A stretch of DNA of 64,000 nt from assembly GCA_944384235.1 (NCBI GenBank), contig CALWSP010000017.1, positions 34,707 through 98,706 on the forward strand, read 5' to 3'. The DNA is from an uncultured Clostridia bacterium. GTDB lineage: Bacteria > Bacillota > Clostridia > Lachnospirales > CAG-274. The position numbers and the translations under genes are program-made. Within the stretch, counting starts at the first letter, position 1; each line of letters opens with the position of its first letter. Positions 35,187 to 43,006 of the stretch are shown here, piece after piece. The notes below the pieces were generated by a model that worked only from the letters and a program-made list of their open reading frames with translations, ran no database searches and was not told the DNA's origin.

Positions 35187-35763
35187 GTATATTAAAAGGT
35201 TTTTTGATATATTATTAAGTTTTTTTGCAATCATAGCCTTTAGCTGGCTTTTTATTATAATTGCAATTTTAATTAAAATTGAGGACAAAGGGCCAATTCT
35301 TTTTAAGCAAAGGCGAATTGGGAAAGGGAAAAAGGAATTTTACATTTTAAAATTTAGGTCTATGAAGATGGATACTCCTAAAAATATGCCAACCCATTTG
35401 CTTGAAAACCCTGACCTTTACATTACAAAGGTTGGAAAGTTTTTAAGAAAATCTAGTTTAGACGAGTTGCCCCAGCTTTTTAACATTTTAAAAGGGGATA
35501 TGTCTATTGTTGGGCCAAGGCCTGCTTTATTTAACCAATATGACCTTATTGAAAAAAGGGATTTATACGGGGCAAACGACATTTTGCCTGGTTTAACTGG
35601 CTTGGCTCAAATTATGGGTAGAGATGAGCTTGAAATTGACAAAAAGGCTTTTTACGACGGAGAATACAAAGAAAAAATGAGTTTTTTATTTGATGTTTTA
35701 ATTATTTTAAAAACTTTTGTTGCTGTCTTTAAAGCTGAGGGCGTAAAGGAGGGCAGAAGATGA
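35179..35763 (+). CDS. Undecaprenyl-phosphate sugar phosphotransferase (PglC-like)
   Basis: A 194-residue monotopic phosphoglycosyl transferase. One N-terminal re-entrant membrane helix (~10-32) is followed by FKQRRIGKGKKEF, the conserved FRSMK, the catalytic Asp-Glu dyad in RKSSLDELPQL, and the SIVGPRPAL motif. It transfers a sugar phosphate from UDP-sugar to undecaprenyl phosphate, the first membrane step of glycan assembly. The small size is that of PglC rather than the long WbaP type. It overlaps both neighbours (8 and 4 bases), showing tight coupling. Confidence 0.92.
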   Translation: MYKYIKRFFDILLSFFAIIAFSWLFIIIAILIKIEDKGPILFKQRRIGKGKKEFYILKFRSMKMDTPKNMPTHLLENPDLYITKVGKFLRKSSLDELPQLFNILKGDMSIVGPRPALFNQYDLIEKRDLYGANDILPGLTGLAQIMGRDELEIDKKAFYDGEYKEKMSFLFDVLIILKTFVAVFKAEGVKEGRR

Positions 35764-36563
35764 ACATTATTTTAACAGGAAAAAACAGTTATATATCAAA
35801 TAGCTTAGCAAATTATTTGAAACAAAAAGGGCATAACGCTACTTGTGTTTCTTTAAGAAAAGGTGTTGGAAATTTAAACTTAAAAGATGTTGACGCTATT
35901 ATTCATTGCGCAGCTATTGTTCATAAAAAAGAAGAAAAGTTTAAAAACGAATATGACAAAATTAATTATGGCTTAACTATGGACCTTGCTAAAAGAGCTA
36001 AGCCTTGTGGCGTTAAACACTTTATTTTTCTTAGTTCTATGGCTGTTTATGGCTTAGAGGAGGGGGAAATAAACAAAGACACTCCTTTAGAGCCTAAAAC
36101 TTTATATGGAAAGAGCAAGTTAAAGGCTGAAAAGGCTTTAAAGGAAATTGAAGATGACAAGTTTAAAGTTACAATTGTTAGGCCACCTTTAGTTTACGGG
36201 AAAGGTTGTTATGGAAACTTTAGAAGTTTAAGGAAAATTGCTAAGCTTCCAATTTTACCTGAAATTAAAAACAAAAGAAGTGTTTTATATGTTGGCAACT
36301 TAGATTATTTAATTTGCAAAATTGTTGAAGGTAGGCTTGGTGGGTATTTTATGCCAATGGACAACGAGTATATATCTACCACTAAAATTATGCAAATTCT
36401 TTCTGGGAGCAGGGCTTCTAAAAAACTTGGGGACTTTGTTTCTAAATTTAAATTTAAAGTTGTTAAAAAAGCCTTTGGCTCTTTATATTATGGCGAGGAT
36501 ATAGCCTACAAAATTAACGAAATTGACATTTACAGAGCTGTTGAAATGAGCAAGGAAGATTAA
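35760..36563 (+). CDS. NAD-dependent epimerase/dehydratase family protein
   Basis: A 267-residue extended SDR. The cofactor loop reads TGKNSYISNSL, so the third Gly of TGxxGxxG is Ser. The active site keeps Ser (FLSSMAVYG) and Tyr-x3-Lys (YGKSK, ~112-116), and RPPLVYGKG follows. It likely acts on the UDP-4-keto sugar or its lipid-linked form produced by the neighbours (4-reductase or epimerase). It ends a four-gene set and shares a four-base overlap with the transferase gene. Confidence 0.8.
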   Translation: MNIILTGKNSYISNSLANYLKQKGHNATCVSLRKGVGNLNLKDVDAIIHCAAIVHKKEEKFKNEYDKINYGLTMDLAKRAKPCGVKHFIFLSSMAVYGLEEGEINKDTPLEPKTLYGKSKLKAEKALKEIEDDKFKVTIVRPPLVYGKGCYGNFRSLRKIAKLPILPEIKNKRSVLYVGNLDYLICKIVEGRLGGYFMPMDNEYISTTKIMQILSGSRASKKLGDFVSKFKFKVVKKAFGSLYYGEDIAYKINEIDIYRAVEMSKED

Positions 36564-36582
36564 GTTTTAAGGGGTTTAAAAA

Positions 36583-37029
36583 ATGAAAGTTTTAGTTGAT
36601 GCAGACTCTTGCCCTGTTGTTAAGGAAGTTGAGTTTGTGTGCAAAAAACACGAAGTAGAAGCTATTTTAGTTTGCGACACAAGCCACATTTTAACTTCTG
36701 ATTACAGCAAGGTTATTATTGCTGACTGTGGCAGGGATAGTGCTGATATGGTTCTTTTAAACAGGTGCGAAAAAGGCGATGTTGTTGTTACGGGGGACTA
36801 TGGCCTTGCAAGTTTAGTTTTAACTAAAGGTGGAGTTTGCATAAAGCAAAGCGGTATGTTATACACAGAAAAGAACATAGACACCTTAATTATGCAAAGG
36901 TACATTTCAAAAAAGGCAAGGTTAATGGGCGAAAGGGTTAAAGGACCGAAAAAAAGGAAAAAAGAGGACTCCCTTATTTTCCTAAAAGCTTTTGAAAATT
37001 TAATTTTAGAAAGATTAAAAGACCGATAG
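36583..37029 (+). CDS. YaiI/YqxD family (DUF188) protein
   Basis: A 148-residue protein of the YaiI/YqxD family, a PIN-like fold of unknown function. It has VDADSCPVVKE at the N-terminus, DCGRDSADMVLL and TGDYGLASL with the conserved acidic residues that could bind metal for a nuclease, and a basic C-terminus. It starts 19 bases after the epimerase gene and ends at a terminator. Confidence 0.88.
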   Translation: MKVLVDADSCPVVKEVEFVCKKHEVEAILVCDTSHILTSDYSKVIIADCGRDSADMVLLNRCEKGDVVVTGDYGLASLVLTKGGVCIKQSGMLYTEKNIDTLIMQRYISKKARLMGERVKGPKKRKKEDSLIFLKAFENLILERLKDR

Positions 37030-37052
37030 GGCAAAGCCTACCGGTCTTTTTT
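37021..37052. terminator. Terminator after the DUF188 gene
   Basis: GACCG-A-TAGG pairs with CCTA-C-CGGTC around GCAAAG with one mismatch, followed by six T. It lies between convergent genes and may work both ways, the leftward T tract being weaker. Confidence 0.85.
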
Positions 37053-37422
37053 ATTCGTCTATTTTTATCATATTGATTATGTTATTAATTTTGTGTGCAA
37101 CTATATATTTGTTTGTTTTTATGCAAACCATATTTTGTGAGTTGCCACCTATAAATTCGCCAATAAAATCTGTGTTGTTTGAGGTTGTTATTTTTACTTT
37201 CATACCTCTTGTGAAGGTCGTACCTTTATATTCTATTTTTTCTAAAGGGAAAAGAGTGTAGCATCTATTCATTACTGAAGCTATGTCTTTAGGGCCTGAA
37301 ATAGTGACAGAGGTAGCCTTTAAAAGCTGTCTAATTTTAATTCCATTGTTTATAAACCAAGTTATGAAAAAAGCAATTAAAGCAGCGTATAAAATTTCTT
37401 CAAAGCTAATTGGTATATTCAT
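37051..37422 (-). CDS. Hypothetical protein with one membrane helix
   Basis: A 123-residue protein not recognised as any family. One N-terminal transmembrane helix (~8-26) is followed by a basic stretch and a ~80-residue soluble part with alternating hydrophobic residues (KIEYKGTTFTRGMKVKITT, then FIGEFIGGNSQNMVCIKT), probably a small beta barrel facing the cytoplasm. AAGGAGG precedes the ATG. It stands alone between a terminator and the decarboxylase gene. Confidence 0.65.
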   Translation of the reverse strand: MNIPISFEEILYAALIAFFITWFINNGIKIRQLLKATSVTISGPKDIASVMNRCYTLFPLEKIEYKGTTFTRGMKVKITTSNNTDFIGEFIGGNSQNMVCIKTNKYIVAHKINNIINMIKIDE

Positions 37423-37490
37423 ATTTATCCCTCCTTATTATGCCATAATATAACATATTTTGAGATTTTTCAAGAGGAAAATTAAAAAAA

Positions 37491-38891
37491 TTAAGACTTA
37501 ACTACTAAAATTTTATTATCCTCTATACCTATAATATTTACATCTTGATGTTGAAGTAACCTAATGTTTTCTAAATTTTCTTTTGTAAATTTCTGGCCCA
37601 AAGAAACAACTGGAATTCCAGGGGGATAAGGCATAATTATTGAGGCTGGAACTTTGCCTACAGCCTTATCTAAAGGGAGATATTCTTTTTGTGAATAGAA
37701 AACTTGCCTTGGCGTCATTTCTGGCTCAAAAACATTTGGGCTTGTGAAAGGAATTTTTTCTATGAATTTTCTTTCTAGCTTTTTATCTAAGTCTGTTATT
37801 GCTTTTACAAACTTTTTAATTCCTTTTTCATCGTCAGCTACTGATGTTATTGCAATTATGTGGTGTGGGCCTGCCATTTCGATTTGTAGGTTGTATTTAT
37901 CAAGAAGTATCTTTGCTACATCACTTCCACTCATTTCAGAACGCACCATAATTGTAAAGCGTGTTATGTCTATATCATATATATCGTGCTCGCCTTTTAT
38001 GCTTTCATTTACAAGTTTTAAAACTTTACAATGGACAAGCTCAGCTCTTGCCTCCCTAACAAGTTCAAGGTAGGAAGTGAAAAGGTGTTTATCTGTTGTT
38101 AAAAGCTCCCTAGCGTAGTCTATTGAGGCTAAAATAGGGTATGACGGGCTGGTAGTGTTTGTCATTGAAACAGAATCTTTAATTCTTTGAATGTCAACTT
38201 TATCTGATTTAACGCTTAAAACAGCCGCTTGGTTTAAAGCAGGCAAAGTTTTATGCCAGCTATTAACAACTATGTCTGCACCTTGGCTTAAAGCTGTGTG
38301 TGGCAATTTATCTGAAAAGACAAAGTGGGAACCGTGGCACTCATCTACTATTAAAATTGCATTATGTTTATGTGCAACATCTGCAATTGTTTTTATGTCG
38401 CAAGTAAAGCCCTCGTAAGTTGGGCTTGTTATTATTACAGCTTTTATATCATAATTTTCAAAAGCTCTAAACAAATTTCTTATATTTATTCCGCCACAAA
38501 GGCTTTCTTCAGTTATTTCTGGGGAGATATAAATTGGTTTAACCCCTGAAAGAGTTAAAGCGTTGTAAACACTTTTATGGCAATTAGAAGCAACAAGAAC
38601 ATAATCCCCCTCGTTGCAAGAGCCTAAAATAGCAGAAACAACACCACTAGTTCCACCATTTACAAGGTAGAAACTATGTTCTGCACCTAAAAGCTCAGCC
38701 ATAGCAGACTGAGAGCTTTTAATTATATCTTGTGGGTTATGTAGGTTATCTACTTCACCTGTTTCTGTTAAATCCATAGTCCTAAAATCATAAGGCATAA
38801 AATTTAAATTTCTTTTATGCCCAGGCATATGGAGAGGATAAGCGTTTTTCTCCTGAAGCTCTAAAAGTTTGTCTAAAATGAATGCAGACAT
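37491..38891 (-). CDS. Orn/Lys/Arg decarboxylase family protein
   Basis: A PLP-dependent fold-type I decarboxylase of 466 residues, the short YaaO/SpeA form of Bacillus. It has MPGHKRN at the N-terminus, DECHGSHFVFS, and the PLP lysine in SWHKTLPAL (~residue 222), ending with the PPGIP substrate-loop motif. Likely substrates are arginine or lysine. The long upstream extension to 38972 is rejected, because GGAGGG lies seven bases before ATG 38891. A consensus promoter is found at 38940-38968. Confidence 0.9.
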   Translation of the reverse strand: MSAFILDKLLELQEKNAYPLHMPGHKRNLNFMPYDFRTMDLTETGEVDNLHNPQDIIKSSQSAMAELLGAEHSFYLVNGGTSGVVSAILGSCNEGDYVLVASNCHKSVYNALTLSGVKPIYISPEITEESLCGGINIRNLFRAFENYDIKAVIITSPTYEGFTCDIKTIADVAHKHNAILIVDECHGSHFVFSDKLPHTALSQGADIVVNSWHKTLPALNQAAVLSVKSDKVDIQRIKDSVSMTNTTSPSYPILASIDYARELLTTDKHLFTSYLELVREARAELVHCKVLKLVNESIKGEHDIYDIDITRFTIMVRSEMSGSDVAKILLDKYNLQIEMAGPHHIIAITSVADDEKGIKKFVKAITDLDKKLERKFIEKIPFTSPNVFEPEMTPRQVFYSQKEYLPLDKAVGKVPASIIMPYPPGIPVVSLGQKFTKENLENIRLLQHQDVNIIGIEDNKILVVKS

Positions 38892-38939
38892 AATATCCCT
38901 CCTGTGTAAAAAAATAAAAATACCCCTAACATATATATA

Positions 38940-38968
38940 ATTATAAATTAAAATGCAAAAAATGTCAA
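38940..38968 (-). promoter_or_regulatory. Promoter of the decarboxylase gene
   Basis: Minus-strand TTGACA (38963-38968) and TATAAT (38940-38945) with a 17-base spacer, a full consensus match, 49 bases upstream of the ATG. Confidence 0.85.
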
Positions 38969-39067
38969 ACAAATTTAGAACATTTATACATAAAATTAGT
39001 CTATTTTTATAATTTTTTTAATTTTGGGCATAAATAATTAAAATGATATTTTTTTGGAGGTTATGAA

Positions 39068-40069
39068 ATGAAAAAAATTAGGTTTTTTCCTCTTTTGCTA
39101 GTTTTTTGCTTTTTATGTGGTTGCCAAAGTATAAACAACGGCAAAAGAATTGTTAGAATAGCCCACTCGCAAAGCGAAGCTCACCCTGACCACATTGGGC
39201 TTTTAGAGTTTGAAAAGTATGTTGAGGACAGGCTTGGGGACAAGTTTGATGTTCAAATTTTTCCTAACGAGCTTTTAGGCAGTTCTGTTAGGGCAATTGA
39301 GTTGACACAAACTGGTGCAATAGATTTTGTTGTTTGTAGCACGGGAAATTTGGAAACTTTTGACAACATTTATTCTGTTTTTAGCATTCCTTACCTTTTT
39401 AACAGCACTAGTGCCTATTACAAGGCTATGGAGGACAAGGAAATTAGAGAAAAGTTATATCCATCTACAAAAAGTTCTGGCTTTCAGGCTGTTACTTGGT
39501 TTGACGCTGGAACAAGAAACTTTTACACAACTATGCCAATTAGCACACCTGAGGATTTAAAGGGGTTAAAACTAAGAGTTCAGCAAAGCCCAACTAATGT
39601 TAGTATGGTTAAGGCTTTTGGTGCAGCGGCAGCACCTATGAGTTTTGGCGAAGTTTACACTGCCATTCAGCAAGGTGTTATTGACGGGGCGGAAAACAAC
39701 GAGCTTGCTTTAACAAACAACAAGCACGGAGAAGTTGCAAAATATTATATATACGACCAGCACCAAATGGTGCCTGATATGTTAATTGGAAATGTTAGGT
39801 TTTTAGAGAGTTTAAGCGAAGAAGAAAGGGAAATTTTCTACAAAGCAAGCGACATTGCAACCGAGGTTGAAAGAAAGGCTTGGCTTGTTGAGGTGGAAAG
39901 AGCAAAACAAGAGGCAGAAAAAATGGGGGTTGAGTTTAGAAAGGTAGATGTTGAAAGGTTTAAAGAAAAAGTTTTGCCACTTCAAAAACAGTTAGTTGAG
40001 GAAAATGAAAAATTAAGACCAATTTACGAGAGAATACAAGAAATTAACAAGGAGGAAGAAAATGATTAA
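39068..40069 (+). CDS. dctP: TRAP transporter substrate-binding lipoprotein (DctP)
   Basis: A 333-residue DctP protein with a signal peptide ending in lipobox LCGC (Cys ~19). Core motifs: AHSQSEAHPDHIG, FYTTMPISTPEDLKGL, the Arg-bearing LKLRVQQSPT and IDGAENNELALT. The close match to the orphan DctP at 4870 suggests both bind related sugar acids. dctQ overlaps its end by eight bases and dctM follows, giving a complete TRAP system. A long TTTTTTTGGAGG precedes the ATG; no convincing promoter could be assigned. Confidence 0.92.
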   Translation: MKKIRFFPLLLVFCFLCGCQSINNGKRIVRIAHSQSEAHPDHIGLLEFEKYVEDRLGDKFDVQIFPNELLGSSVRAIELTQTGAIDFVVCSTGNLETFDNIYSVFSIPYLFNSTSAYYKAMEDKEIREKLYPSTKSSGFQAVTWFDAGTRNFYTTMPISTPEDLKGLKLRVQQSPTNVSMVKAFGAAAAPMSFGEVYTAIQQGVIDGAENNELALTNNKHGEVAKYYIYDQHQMVPDMLIGNVRFLESLSEEEREIFYKASDIATEVERKAWLVEVERAKQEAEKMGVEFRKVDVERFKEKVLPLQKQLVEENEKLRPIYERIQEINKEEEND

Positions 40070-40523
40070 ATTTTTTGACAAGTTTTTAGAGTGGCTATGT
40101 ATTTTATTGTTTGTTTTAATAGTTATTGTTGGTAGCTATCAAATTATTACTAGATATGTTTTTAACAGCCCCAGCACTGTTTCTGAAGAACTTTTGACTT
40201 ATTCTTTTACTTGGCTTGCTATGTTAAGTGCTGCTATGGTTTTTGGGAAAAGAGGGCATATGGCTATGACATTTTTTGTGGAAAAGTTGAACATTAAAAC
40301 CAGAAAAGCAATTGAAGTTTTTAACGAGGTTATGATAATTTTATTTTCTGCTTTTGTTTTAATTTATGGTGGCGTTGCTATTACAAACTTAACCTCAACC
40401 CAAATTACGGCTTCTCTTGGCGTGCCTATGTCATATATTTATTTTGTTATTCCACTTAGTGGGGTTATTGTTTTTATATATGGCATTTTAAACATTATTA
40501 GAATTTTGGGAGGTAAAAAATGA
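40062..40523 (+). CDS. dctQ: TRAP transporter small permease (DctQ)
   Basis: A 153-residue, four-helix membrane protein with YQIITRYVFNSPSTVSEELLTY in the first half and GHMAM after helix 2, the standard DctQ pattern. It begins inside the end of dctP and overlaps dctM by four bases. Confidence 0.93.
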   Translation: MIKFFDKFLEWLCILLFVLIVIVGSYQIITRYVFNSPSTVSEELLTYSFTWLAMLSAAMVFGKRGHMAMTFFVEKLNIKTRKAIEVFNEVMIILFSAFVLIYGGVAITNLTSTQITASLGVPMSYIYFVIPLSGVIVFIYGILNIIRILGGKK

Positions 40524-41824
40524 ATATAGCTTTAATTTGTGCTTTAATTATAGCCTTTATTTTGTTGTTATTACTGCTTTTAGGCGCTCCTATTTCTATT
40601 GCAATTGGAATTTCTTCAATTTTAGCTATTTTGCCAGTTTTAAACGCAAATTCTGCCCTTATTACTGGCGCTCAAAGAGTGTTTTCTGGCATTAGTGTTT
40701 TTACTCTTATTGCAATACCGTTTTTTATTTTAGCTGGAAACATAATGAACAGAGGTGGAATAGCTCTTAGGCTTATTAACTTTGCAAAGCTTTTAACTGG
40801 AAAAATTCCTGGGGCTTTAGCCCACACAAACACTTTAGCTAATATGATGTTTGGTGCTATTAGTGGCTCTGGTGTTGCTTCTGCCTCTGCTATGGGAACT
40901 ATTATTGGGCCAATAGAGGAAAAGGAGGGGTATAGCAAAGACTACTCTGCTTCTGTGAACATTGCAACTGCTCCAACTGGCCTTTTAATTCCTCCTAGCA
41001 ACGTGCTTATTACCTACTCTCTTGTTAGTGGAGGAACATCTGTGGCAGCTCTTTTTATGGCTGGTTATATTCCTGGAATTTTATGGAGCTTAGCTTGTAT
41101 GATTGTTGCCTTTTTTATTGCTAAAAAAAGAGGATATACTAGCAGTGTTAATTACAGTTTTAAAGAGGGGGTTAAAATTGCTTTAGATGCAATACCAAGC
41201 CTTTTATTAATTGTTATTGTTATTGGCGGAATTGTTAAAGGCGTTTTTACGGCAACTGAGGGTTCTGTTGTGGCAGTTGTTTACAGCCTTATATTATCAA
41301 TTTTTATATACAAGACAATTAAAATTTCTGACCTTTATGAAATTATAAAATCTAGTGCTGAAACAACTGGAATTATTGTTTTTTTAATTGGTGTTTCAAG
41401 CATTATGGCTTGGGTTATGGCTTTTACTGGCATTCCAAACGCTATTTCAAGCCTGCTTTTAGGCTTAAGCGAAAACAAAGTCATAATTTTATTAATTATA
41501 AACCTTGCTTTGCTTTTTATTGGGACTTTTATGGACATTACTCCTGCAATTTTAATTTTTACGCCAATATTTTTGCCAGTTTGCACTAGCCTTGGTATGA
41601 GCTCTATTCAATTTGGAATTATGTTAATTATGAACCTTTGTATTGGAACTATTACGCCACCAGTTGGAAACATTTTGTTTGTTGGCGTTAGAGTGGCTGG
41701 AGCAAAAATAGAGGAAGTTATTAAGCCTTTATTATTATACTATGTAGCTATTTTTATTGTTCTTATGTTTGTTACATTTGTTCCTAGCATTTCTATGTTT
41801 TTACCAAATTTATTAGGATATTAA
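40520..41824 (+). CDS. dctM: TRAP transporter large permease (DctM)
   Basis: A 434-residue, ~12-helix subunit. IAIPFFILAGNIMN, AISGSGVASASAMGT, GLLIPPSNVLI and TFMDITPAILIFTPIFLP mark it as DctM. It is strongly similar in length and motifs to the DctM at 12333. The operon dctPQM carries no catabolic gene, so its substrate is less defined than that of the first locus. Confidence 0.95.
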   Translation: MNIALICALIIAFILLLLLLLGAPISIAIGISSILAILPVLNANSALITGAQRVFSGISVFTLIAIPFFILAGNIMNRGGIALRLINFAKLLTGKIPGALAHTNTLANMMFGAISGSGVASASAMGTIIGPIEEKEGYSKDYSASVNIATAPTGLLIPPSNVLITYSLVSGGTSVAALFMAGYIPGILWSLACMIVAFFIAKKRGYTSSVNYSFKEGVKIALDAIPSLLLIVIVIGGIVKGVFTATEGSVVAVVYSLILSIFIYKTIKISDLYEIIKSSAETTGIIVFLIGVSSIMAWVMAFTGIPNAISSLLLGLSENKVIILLIINLALLFIGTFMDITPAILIFTPIFLPVCTSLGMSSIQFGIMLIMNLCIGTITPPVGNILFVGVRVAGAKIEEVIKPLLLYYVAIFIVLMFVTFVPSISMFLPNLLGY

Positions 41825-41850
41825 AAAAGACGCCTTAGGGCGTCTTTTTT
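41823..41850. terminator. Bidirectional terminator between dctM and PTS-IIC-like gene
   Basis: AAAAAAGACGCC pairs with GGCGTCTTTTTT around TTAG, between convergent genes. Confidence 0.94.
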
Positions 41851-41853
41851 ATT

Positions 41854-42900
41854 TTATAGTTTTAAATCGTTTTCTTTTATTAAGCCTTTTTTTCTAAAAA
41901 TTTGTGAAACAAAAAGTGTTATAAGGGCGGGAAGAAGAAAACTAATTAAGAAAAGGGAAATTAAATCAAAAGGCGTTATAGCGCTTTTAAGACCTTTTTC
42001 TATGTCTGAAACCCAGCCACTATAAACCCCAATTTGCCCAACAAAGCCACAAGTTCCCATTCCTGAAGAAACTGCTGGGCCATTCATTTGAAGTTTAAAA
42101 ACACAAGTTGCCAAAGGCCCTGTTATTGCAGATGTTATTATTGGGGGAAGCCAAATTTTTGGGTTTTTAACAATGTTTCCCATTTGGAGCATTGAAGTTC
42201 CTATTCCCTGAGAAATTAGGCCATTTACCCCGTTTTCTTTAAAGCTCATAAAAGCAAAGCCAACCATTTGAGCACAACAACCAGCCAAAGCAGCCCCTCC
42301 TGCTAGGCCAGTTAGGTTAAGGGAGGCACAAATTGCAGCACTACTTATTGGCAAAGTTAAAGCTATTCCAACTAAAACAGAAACTAAAATTCCCATTAGG
42401 AAAGGTTGAAGTTCAGTTGCCCACATTATTATTTTACCTACATAGCTTGCAAAAACGCCAATGTAGGAGGCAAAGAAAATAGAGAGCAAAACCCCTGAAA
42501 AAATTGTTACTAAAGGGGTTACTAAAATGTCTATTTTTGTTTCTTTTGAAACTATTTTTCCAAGTTCAGCGGAAATGATTGAAACTATTAAAACGGCAAG
42601 AGGGCCACCAGCTCCGCCAAGGGAGTTTGCACAGTTTCCAACAGCTGCCAAAGAAAACAAAACTAGGGGCGGGCATTTTAAGGCAAAGCCAATTGCAACT
42701 GCCATTGCAGAACCTGAAGCTAGTTTTGCATATTCTCCAACTTCTTCTAAAAGAGAAAAATTTAATTGAGAACCTAAAGTGGAAAGAATTGTGCCTATTA
42801 GCAAGGAGGCAAAAAGGCCTTGTGCCATAGCTGACATTGCATCAATTAAATAGCGTTTAGATGAGAAAACTACATCTTTTCTTTTTAGGAAATTTTTCAT
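41854..42900 (-). CDS. PTS-IIC-like membrane protein without partner domains
   Basis: A 348-residue polytopic membrane protein resembling the stand-alone PTS_EIIC_2 group annotated as PTS sugar transporter subunit IIC. It has about eight to ten helices, several Gly/Ala-rich (GGAGGPLAVLIVS, TGLAGGAALAGCC), and conserved AVSSGMGTCGFVGQIG and a LPISSAAICASL loop. No IIA, IIB or HPr gene is nearby and none is fused, so phosphotransfer transport is unproven. AGAGGTG precedes the ATG. Confidence 0.75.
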   Translation of the reverse strand: MKNFLKRKDVVFSSKRYLIDAMSAMAQGLFASLLIGTILSTLGSQLNFSLLEEVGEYAKLASGSAMAVAIGFALKCPPLVLFSLAAVGNCANSLGGAGGPLAVLIVSIISAELGKIVSKETKIDILVTPLVTIFSGVLLSIFFASYIGVFASYVGKIIMWATELQPFLMGILVSVLVGIALTLPISSAAICASLNLTGLAGGAALAGCCAQMVGFAFMSFKENGVNGLISQGIGTSMLQMGNIVKNPKIWLPPIITSAITGPLATCVFKLQMNGPAVSSGMGTCGFVGQIGVYSGWVSDIEKGLKSAITPFDLISLFLISFLLPALITLFVSQIFRKKGLIKENDLKL

Positions 42901-42962
42901 TAGTTACACCTCTTTTATTTTTTTTAAGTAAAATTTTACCACAAGTTAAAAAAATAGACAAG

Positions 42963-42997
42963 AAAAAAAGAGCCGAGTTTAAAAACTCAACTCTTTT
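42963..42997 (-). terminator. Terminator of the LysM-G5 gene
   Basis: Two stacked stems, AAAAGAG/CTCTTTT and GAGTTT/AAACTC. On the minus strand they are followed by a seven-T run (complement of 42963-42969). Confidence 0.8.
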
Positions 42998-43006
42998 AAA
43001 TTAATT

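Noticed and set aside
38892..38972. 27-codon N-terminal extension of the decarboxylase
   Set aside because: It spans the TTGACA/TATAAT promoter and the GGAGGG ribosome binding site of the ATG at 38891, so it is not translated.
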